DNA from: Phycisphaerae bacterium
Lineage (GTDB): Bacteria; Planctomycetota; Phycisphaerae; UBA1845
Length of the DNA stretch: 42,327 nucleotides
Direction of reading: 5' to 3'
Assembly: GCA_029260165.1 (NCBI GenBank)
Contig: JAJDDT010000006.1
Location: forward strand, 1-42,327
Position numbers and translations under genes: made by a program. The notes below the pieces were generated by a model, which was not told the origin of the DNA, made no database searches, and saw nothing but the letters and a program-made list of their open reading frames with translations. Positions 37,060 through 42,327 of this stretch are shown piece after piece. The number at the start of each line of letters is the position of its first letter. Position 1 is the stretch's first letter.

Positions 37060-39297
37060 ATGTCGAAGAACGACGGTGCAACAAATTCTGCAGGGCGATG
37101 GCTGGTCCTGATATTGGTCGGCGGCGCGAACCTGGTGGCGATGGCCGGCGATGGTGCGAAGAGCGAAGAGGAGAATGCCGAGGTGGCCGGCGTTGGAAAA
37201 CCGAAGTATGCCAACCGCCTGATCGCCGCGACAAGTCCTTACCTGCTGCAACATGCCCACAATCCGGTCAGTTGGTATGAGTGGGGCAACGAGGCGTTGA
37301 TCAAGGCTCAGACTCAGCAGAAACCGATTTTCCTCAGCATCGGGTATGCCGCCTGCCATTGGTGTCATGTGATGGAGCATGATGTGTTTGAGGATCAGGA
37401 AATCGCCCAGTTACTTAACAAGTTTTTCGTCTGTATCAAGGTTGATCGCGAGGAGCGTCCCGATCTCGACAGTGTCTATATGCAGGCCACGATGGTGATG
37501 ACCGGTAATGGTGGTTGGCCTATGTCCGTCTTTCTGACGCCTGATCAGGAACCGTTTGCTGCGGGCACTTTTTTCCCGCGTGATGTTTTCGAGGATATTG
37601 TCCGGGGTGTTATCGGTTCCTGGCAATTGAAAACTGAAGAGGTCCGGAATCGCGTTGGGGTTGTTCGAGAGTATCTGGATCAGGCCATGAACCGCACGAC
37701 GGCTGGTGAGGAGCTTGTGCCCGCTGATGCGATCGAATCGGGTGCGAATCAGATGGTCGGGTATTTTGACGGCGAGCATGGTGGGGTTCTCAGCGGAAAG
37801 ACGAACAAGTTTCCGCCGCACGCGCAGATTGATCTTCTTCTTCGCGCGTACGCGCGCAATGGTTCGGATGAACTCATCGACGCGGTCAATACGACACTGA
37901 CGCATATTTTCCGAGGCGGTATCTACGATCAACTCGGGGGTGGTATTTATCGATACAGTGCCGACCCGGAGTGGCTGGTCCCGCATTTTGAAAAAATGCT
38001 CTACGACCAGGCGCTGGTCAGCAACATGTATCTCGACGCGTTTCAGGTCACCCGGAATCCGTTGTACGCAGACGCGGCCCGAAGCATTTTCGCGTATGTC
38101 CTCGATGATTTGCAGTCCCCTGAAGGCGGATTCTATTCCACGCGGGATTCCGACAGTGGGGGTATGGAGGGTGGATACTACATTTGGACTTATGGTGAGG
38201 TACGCGATGTTCTTGGCGACGATGATACGAAGCTGTTCGCCGCCTACCACGACGTGACCGAAGACGGAAATTACTACGACTACAGGCATCCCGGTCCGCC
38301 TGTTCCATACAACATCCTCAACATCAGGCAGTCGGCCGCTGACGTCGCGAAAACGTTTGGGCTTGACGAATCGGTGTTCCTGCGTCGCATCGAAATCCTG
38401 AAGCAAAAGATGGTGGCTGCGCGGGCCAAACGTGTTCCTCCCAGGCTTGATGACAAGGTGTTGGCTGAGTGGAACGGAATGATGATCGGGAGTCTTGCCA
38501 GAGGTGCCCGCATCCTGAACGAGCCGGGATACGCCGTCGCAGCCAAAAAAGCCGCCAACTTTGTTCTTGATAACATGATCGAGGATGGGAAGCTGAAACG
38601 ATCCTATAGGGTTGGAAAAACGCGGCACACCGCCTTTCTTTCCGACCACGTTTTCATGATCGAAGGGCTGCTGAACCTGTACGAAGCGACGTTTGATCCC
38701 AGGTGGATGGAACATGCCGAAAAACTCGCAGCCTCGATGATCGATCGCTACGGTGATCCCGAAAACGGCGGGTTTTTCTATACTGCCGATGACGGTGAAC
38801 GTCTGATCGTCCGTGTGCGGGACGCCTATGATGGTGCCATCCCGTCGGCGAGTCAGCTCTCCGCGCACGTTCTTGTGCGGTTGGCTGCTCTTTCCGGGGA
38901 TTCGACCTATCTTGAGCGGGCAGAGCGTGTGATCAAATCCTATTCAGGTGCTGCGACGGAGTCTCCGGCGGCATTCGTTGTGCTCATGCGCGCCGTTGAT
39001 TTTTATCATGGGAATCCCAGGGAAATCGTCATCGTTGGTGACCCCGGAGATCCAACGACAAAGCAGATGCTTAACGCCGTTTATGCGTCGTATCTGCCCA
39101 ACAGGATCGTCGTTGGTTACCACGGAAGCGAAGTGCCCGATAACGTTGGTCAACAAATTCCGCTGCTCAGGGATAGGAAACGCGTCGGTGGCAAGACCAC
39201 CGCGTACGTCTGTCGGAACTCCCATTGCGGGAATCCGGTTCAAACGGTCGAAGAGTTGAAGGCGATGTTGGCCGACAATACCGCACAAGGTCAGTAA
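37060..39297 (+). CDS. Exported thioredoxin-fold DUF255 protein (YyaL/SPATA20-like)
   Basis: The 745-residue protein has an N-terminal hydrophobic segment with a likely signal cut near AMA-G (residue 30). A thioredoxin-like domain follows, opening [19 protein letters not shown] and carrying the CHWC redox pair (99-102). A long alpha/alpha six-hairpin barrel-like region comes next ([22 protein letters not shown]). Near the C-terminus, [11 protein letters not shown] gives a second Cys pair. The family is widespread, but its substrate is not established; most members are cytoplasmic, so the export signal is notable. ATG 37060 is used because earlier in-frame sequence runs through the sppA terminator. 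A small secreted protein and a STAS protein follow. Confidence 0.85.
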   Translation: MSKNDGATNSAGRWLVLILVGGANLVAMAGDGAKSEEENAEVAGVGKPKYANRLIAATSPYLLQHAHNPVSWYEWGNEALIKAQTQQKPIFLSIGYAACHWCHVMEHDVFEDQEIAQLLNKFFVCIKVDREERPDLDSVYMQATMVMTGNGGWPMSVFLTPDQEPFAAGTFFPRDVFEDIVRGVIGSWQLKTEEVRNRVGVVREYLDQAMNRTTAGEELVPADAIESGANQMVGYFDGEHGGVLSGKTNKFPPHAQIDLLLRAYARNGSDELIDAVNTTLTHIFRGGIYDQLGGGIYRYSADPEWLVPHFEKMLYDQALVSNMYLDAFQVTRNPLYADAARSIFAYVLDDLQSPEGGFYSTRDSDSGGMEGGYYIWTYGEVRDVLGDDDTKLFAAYHDVTEDGNYYDYRHPGPPVPYNILNIRQSAADVAKTFGLDESVFLRRIEILKQKMVAARAKRVPPRLDDKVLAEWNGMMIGSLARGARILNEPGYAVAAKKAANFVLDNMIEDGKLKRSYRVGKTRHTAFLSDHVFMIEGLLNLYEATFDPRWMEHAEKLAASMIDRYGDPENGGFFYTADDGERLIVRVRDAYDGAIPSASQLSAHVLVRLAALSGDSTYLERAERVIKSYSGAATESPAAFVVLMRAVDFYHGNPREIVIVGDPGDPTTKQMLNAVYASYLPNRIVVGYHGSEVPDNVGQQIPLLRDRKRVGGKTTAYVCRNSHCGNPVQTVEELKAMLADNTAQGQ

Positions 39298-39355
39298 ACA
39301 TGATCAAACGATGCGCAGATACCGATGCCCAATCCAGATTCGGAGGTGCCCTGTG

Positions 39356-39913
39356 ATGACATTCCGACGCGCCGCAACGATGGCGGTGGTGCTACTGATT
39401 CCAGCCGGTGCGACCGTCGTCCCAGGTCAGGACAGAGGAAAGGGTGACACCGCGTCCAAACAGGCCAACAAGACGCAGCCCAACAAGCCGGGCGATTCAA
39501 AACCAGGATCGAAACAGTACACCCCCGAACAGATCATCGACGCGTTCGAGCAGGATCGCCCTGTCAACCGACCAGCCACACGTCGCCATGGCAGCGGCAG
39601 GGTTTCCGTCTCCCCGAATCCCGCGAAGAATCTGAGACGCGATGGTGAATATGTTACCAATGTGACCGGGAGAATTTCGCAGGAGGGCGAATGGTGGTTT
39701 TTCACATTCAAGTCCGACTCGACCACATTGGAGCTGGCTCCCGTTCGCCTCCTTCCGAATCAACAACTTGAACGCATTGTTCGGGAGCAGAAGTCGACTT
39801 CCGAGCAGATATCCTTTGTCATTTCCGGTGAAATGACGGTGTTTAGTAACGAGAACTACCTGCTTCTCCGTAAGGCGTTGCGCCAACTGGATATGGGCAA
39901 TATCCAGGAGTAG
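39356..39913 (+). CDS. Small secreted protein of unknown function
   Basis: The 185-residue protein has a signal peptide (about 1-24, cut near VPG-Q). A Lys/Gln/Gly/Pro-rich linker follows, then a compact domain with VTNVTGRISQEGEWWFFTF and LELAPVRLLPNQQLERIV. The final 40 residues are helix-prone. No family is recognised. The start is ATG 39356, with GGAGG 9 bases upstream; the 15-residue in-frame extension is not supported. It lies 58 bases after the DUF255 gene and 18 bases before the STAS gene, so all three are probably co-transcribed. Confidence 0.7.
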   Translation: MTFRRAATMAVVLLIPAGATVVPGQDRGKGDTASKQANKTQPNKPGDSKPGSKQYTPEQIIDAFEQDRPVNRPATRRHGSGRVSVSPNPAKNLRRDGEYVTNVTGRISQEGEWWFFTFKSDSTTLELAPVRLLPNQQLERIVREQKSTSEQISFVISGEMTVFSNENYLLLRKALRQLDMGNIQE

Positions 39914-39931
39914 GATTCGGACGACCAGATC

Positions 39932-40270
39932 ATGCAATTGGATATACAAAAAAAAGAATTACACAAAATCGTCAGGCTGGCAGGCGAGTTCAACCTTGGC
40001 GATGAAAAGAAAATCAGTGATGAGGTCCAGCCTCTCGTGGCTGAACACCAGACCAAAATCGCCATCGATCTCTCGGACTTGACGGAGATCAACTCCCTCG
40101 GACTCAGCGAACTCATCACGGTCGTCGTGCGCGCGCGACTTAGTCAGTCGCGTGTCGTTCTGGTCGCACCATCGACGTACATCAAAGGCGTTTTTTCGGT
40201 CACCCATCTCGACCAGTGGTTTGAGATTTTCGAAACTCTGTCCGAAGCGGAAACCGCCCTCAATGGGTAA
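39932..40270 (+). CDS. STAS-domain protein (anti-sigma-factor antagonist-like)
   Basis: The 112-residue single-domain protein has the STAS core: a leading strand pair (HKIVRLAGEFNLG), the strand KIAIDLSDL and the signature EINSLGLSELI. Ser55 stands where anti-sigma antagonists are phosphorylated, but the Asp usually before it is Asn here. It may work in a phospho-switch with an anti-sigma kinase, though no such partner is in the window. It follows the small secreted protein by 18 bases. It is convergent with glnS, 53 bases away, with no clear terminator between. Confidence 0.88.
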   Translation: MQLDIQKKELHKIVRLAGEFNLGDEKKISDEVQPLVAEHQTKIAIDLSDLTEINSLGLSELITVVVRARLSQSRVVLVAPSTYIKGVFSVTHLDQWFEIFETLSEAETALNG

Positions 40271-40323
40271 CGTACATATCGACATCGTTGCGGACAAACT
40301 GCGATCGAAGCAACCAGTGCTAC

Positions 40324-42057
40324 CTATTTCTTCTTGCCGCCCTTTTCAATTTTCGCCCACGAATCGCGCAGGCCAACGGTGCGATTGAGCACGATCCTGC
40401 CATTTGATGAATCGGGATCGACACAGAAGTATCCGATCCGCTCGAATTGATATCGCGAACCGGCGAGAGCGTTCTTCAGGCTTGGTTCCAGTTTCGCACG
40501 ACTGTTTATGATCAACGAATCGGGATTCAAAAACGCCTTAAAATCCCCACCGTCTTTTACGCTGTCCGGGTCAGCCACCGTAAACAACCGGTCATAAAGA
40601 CGAATCTCCCCATCGATTGCGTGATTGGCGGACACCCAATGCAGCGTGCCTTTCACCTTCCGGCCATCCGGCGAATCCCCGCCGCGTGTGGCTGGATCAT
40701 AGGAACACCGCAATTCCGTCACCTCGCCGGTAGCGGGGTCTTTCACCACATCCGTACACGTCACGAAATAGGCATAACGAAGCCGCACCTCTTTCCCCGG
40801 TGACAGCCTGAAAAACTTCCTTGGCGCATCCTCCATGAAATCCGCCCGCTCGATGTACAGCTCGCGAGAGAAGGGCACACTGCGCGTCCCCGCCGACGAA
40901 TCCTCCGGGTTGTTCACCGCTTCCAGATCCTCGCACTCGCCTTCCGGATAGTTCTCAATCACAACCTTCAACGGATCGAGCACCGCCATCACCCGTGCGG
41001 ACGTCCTGTTCAAGTCCTCGCGAATTGTGTGCTCCAGCTTTGCCATATCGATCGTGCTGTTGAACCTGGCCACACCGATTCGCTCACAGAACGTCCGAAT
41101 CGAACCGGGCGTATACCCCCGCCGACGCATCCCCGAAATCGTCGGCATCCGCGGGTCGTCCCAACCCGATACATGTTTGTCCCGCACCAGTTCAAGAAGC
41201 TTTCGCTTGCTCAACACCGTGTAGCCAAGCTTCAATCGCGCGAACTCGATCTGCTGTGAATGAACGATCGGCTCACCCCAGTCGCTCCCCGTACCACGCC
41301 CCTCATTGATCGCATCGATGAACCAGTCGTACAAAGGCCGGTGGTTTTCAAACTCCAGCGTGCAGATCGAATGCGTTACTCCCTCAATCGAGTCTTCAAG
41401 CCCGTGCGCCCAATCGTACATCGGATAGACGCACCACTTGTCACCGGCACGATGATGTTCTGCGTGCAACACCCGATACATCACCGGGTCGCGAAGATTG
41501 ATGTTCACAGATGCCATGTCGATCTTCGCCCGCAATGTCTTCGATCCATCCGGGAACACGCCATCGCGCATCTGTTTGAAAAGGTCCAGGTTTTCCTCCA
41601 CGCTGCGATCACGAAACGGACTGTTCCGCCCGGGTTCGGTCAGCGTCCCCCGATACGCACGCGTCTCGTCGGGCGCTAGATCACAAACATACGCCTTGCC
41701 CTTTTTGATCAACTCGGCGGCAAAACCATACATTCGCTCGAAATAGTCCGACGCGAACAGAACCCGATTCTCGCAATCATACCCCAGCCATCGCACGTCT
41801 TCGCTGATCGAATGAACGTACTCCTCTTCCTCTTTTGCAGGGTTCGTATCGTCGAATCGCAGGTTCCAGGTGCCGCCATATCGCTCAGCCAGTCCGAAGT
41901 TCAGGCAAATGCTCTTGGCGTGTCCGATGTGCAGATAACCGTTAGGCTCCGGGGGAAACCGCGTGCATACACGCCCGTCCCATTTCCCTGACCGGTTATC
42001 CTCCTCGATGATTTCCTCGATGAAATTCAAGCTGCGCTTGTCGCCGTCGTCGCTCAT
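40324..42057 (-). CDS. glnS: Glutaminyl-tRNA synthetase
   Basis: This class I synthetase charges tRNA-Gln directly. The 577-residue protein has [15 protein letters not shown] with HIGH at 43-46, [15 protein letters not shown], the QQIEFARL block and VLSKRKL as the KMSKS-like loop. A beta-barrel anticodon-binding region follows ([33 protein letters not shown]). GlnRS rather than GluRS is shown by the C-terminal beta-barrels. ATG 42057 is chosen, with AGGA about 13 bases upstream; Met at 42084 or 42099 is less likely. The upstream gap 42058-42203 shows nothing I can name. Confidence 0.96.
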   Translation of the reverse strand: MSDDGDKRSLNFIEEIIEEDNRSGKWDGRVCTRFPPEPNGYLHIGHAKSICLNFGLAERYGGTWNLRFDDTNPAKEEEEYVHSISEDVRWLGYDCENRVLFASDYFERMYGFAAELIKKGKAYVCDLAPDETRAYRGTLTEPGRNSPFRDRSVEENLDLFKQMRDGVFPDGSKTLRAKIDMASVNINLRDPVMYRVLHAEHHRAGDKWCVYPMYDWAHGLEDSIEGVTHSICTLEFENHRPLYDWFIDAINEGRGTGSDWGEPIVHSQQIEFARLKLGYTVLSKRKLLELVRDKHVSGWDDPRMPTISGMRRRGYTPGSIRTFCERIGVARFNSTIDMAKLEHTIREDLNRTSARVMAVLDPLKVVIENYPEGECEDLEAVNNPEDSSAGTRSVPFSRELYIERADFMEDAPRKFFRLSPGKEVRLRYAYFVTCTDVVKDPATGEVTELRCSYDPATRGGDSPDGRKVKGTLHWVSANHAIDGEIRLYDRLFTVADPDSVKDGGDFKAFLNPDSLIINSRAKLEPSLKNALAGSRYQFERIGYFCVDPDSSNGRIVLNRTVGLRDSWAKIEKGGKKK

Positions 42058-42203
42058 TGATTCGCTGTGTCCTGCAAAAAACATTCCAAATCGGTCCAAA
42101 AATCAACGTAGCACATCGTACTCTTAAGCACGGAGCCGTAAAGCGACCGCGGTCTTCATGACATTTGAATTCGTCCTGAACACACCACACCGCACGGGCA
42201 ATG

Positions 42204-42240
42204 AAAAAACCCCGGCGCGAGGGTTTTCCTCGCGCCGGGG
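42204..42240 (-). terminator. Intrinsic terminator of the PEP-CTERM-like gene
   Basis: Read on the minus strand, a perfect 13-bp GC-rich stem (42240-42228 with 42222-42210) with a 5-base loop is followed by six Ts (42209-42204). It starts 31 bases after the stop codon of the partial gene at the window edge. Confidence 0.93.
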
Positions 42241-42271
42241 CGATTGGATTTAACTCAAACGATCAGCCTGG

Positions 42272-42327
42272 TTAGGCTGTCGCGGACTGACGACGGAACT
42301 TGATGACCAGACCGAGGGCCAGCAAAC
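42272..42327 (-). CDS. C-terminal end of a PEP-CTERM-like exported protein (partial)
   Basis: The last 17 residues read LLALGLVIKFRRQSATA then stop TAA (42274-42272). A hydrophobic run ending in a basic FRR cluster close to the end is the tail of a PEP-CTERM type sorting signal; the PEP motif itself would lie outside the window. A terminator follows at 42204-42240, so this is the true end of a gene. The rest of the protein is not visible. Confidence 0.7.
   Translation of the reverse strand, partial: LLALGLVIKFRRQSATA

Noticed and set aside
37411-38868. 485-codon minus-strand reading frame
   Set aside because: It is a shadow of the DUF255 gene with no motif of its own.

Overview
The window looks like chromosomal DNA from a GC-rich, diderm bacterium of the phylum Planctomycetota, most likely Phycisphaerae or a close relative. 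This rests on protein style, not on a database search. Signs are secreted proteins ending in dockerin-like DxDxD pairs, long DCNGNGxPDEC-type calcium-repeat tracts, an IPTL-CTERM and a PEP-CTERM-like sorting tail, a C-terminal zinc ribbon of the CxxCGYDLR...CPEC type, a membrane-anchored Ser/Thr kinase, and an LptD/OstA-like outer-membrane protein. Most of the window is housekeeping genes mixed with lineage-specific secreted proteins. I see no phage, transposon, CRISPR array, tRNA or integrated element.

Region by region. 1-1054 is the 3' part of a 23S rRNA gene, closed by an intrinsic terminator with no 5S gene before it. 1.2-9.6 kb holds phosphofructokinase (-), a cystathionine gamma-synthase/lyase-type enzyme (+), an IPTL-CTERM secreted protein (+), DAHP synthase (-), a dockerin-tailed secreted protein (+), seryl-tRNA synthetase (-) and a metallo-beta-lactamase-fold protein with a ruined metal site (+). 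9.6-14 kb is an envelope block: an HtrA/DegP-type protease followed by a large LptD/OstA-like protein with its own near-consensus promoter. 14-17.9 kb on the minus strand carries an EamA transporter with a terminator-like leader, a HAMP-like membrane protein, a FlK-like hotdog thioesterase, an RlmI-like rRNA methyltransferase and a coupled zinc-ribbon membrane protein.

18-23.6 kb on the plus strand runs from a secreted protein with a leaderless-type promoter through rpmA, obgE, coaX (4-base overlap with obgE) and a shortened MnmE-like GTPase to a Ser/Thr kinase. 23.8-26.4 kb on the minus strand is eno, then a FtsB/DivIC-like membrane protein, then a small anchored protein. 26.7-34.7 kb is secreted or anchored proteins of unknown role, an exonuclease/phosphatase-family protein, and a 1310-residue metzincin protease with calcium repeats, an NHL-like propeller, a dockerin-like segment and three Ig-like domains. 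35-42.3 kb holds sppA, an exported DUF255 thioredoxin-fold protein, a small secreted protein, a STAS protein, glnS, and the end of a PEP-CTERM-like protein.

The genes do not form one new defence or metabolic system. The most unusual items are: the MnmE-like GTPase lacking both the folate-side motif and the C-terminal Cys motif; the overlapping hairpin/terminator in the EamA leader; the eno-FtsB-like linkage in a planctomycete-like genome; the metal-site-dead MBL protein; and near-consensus promoters with 16-bp spacers, one placing the transcript start almost on the start codon.
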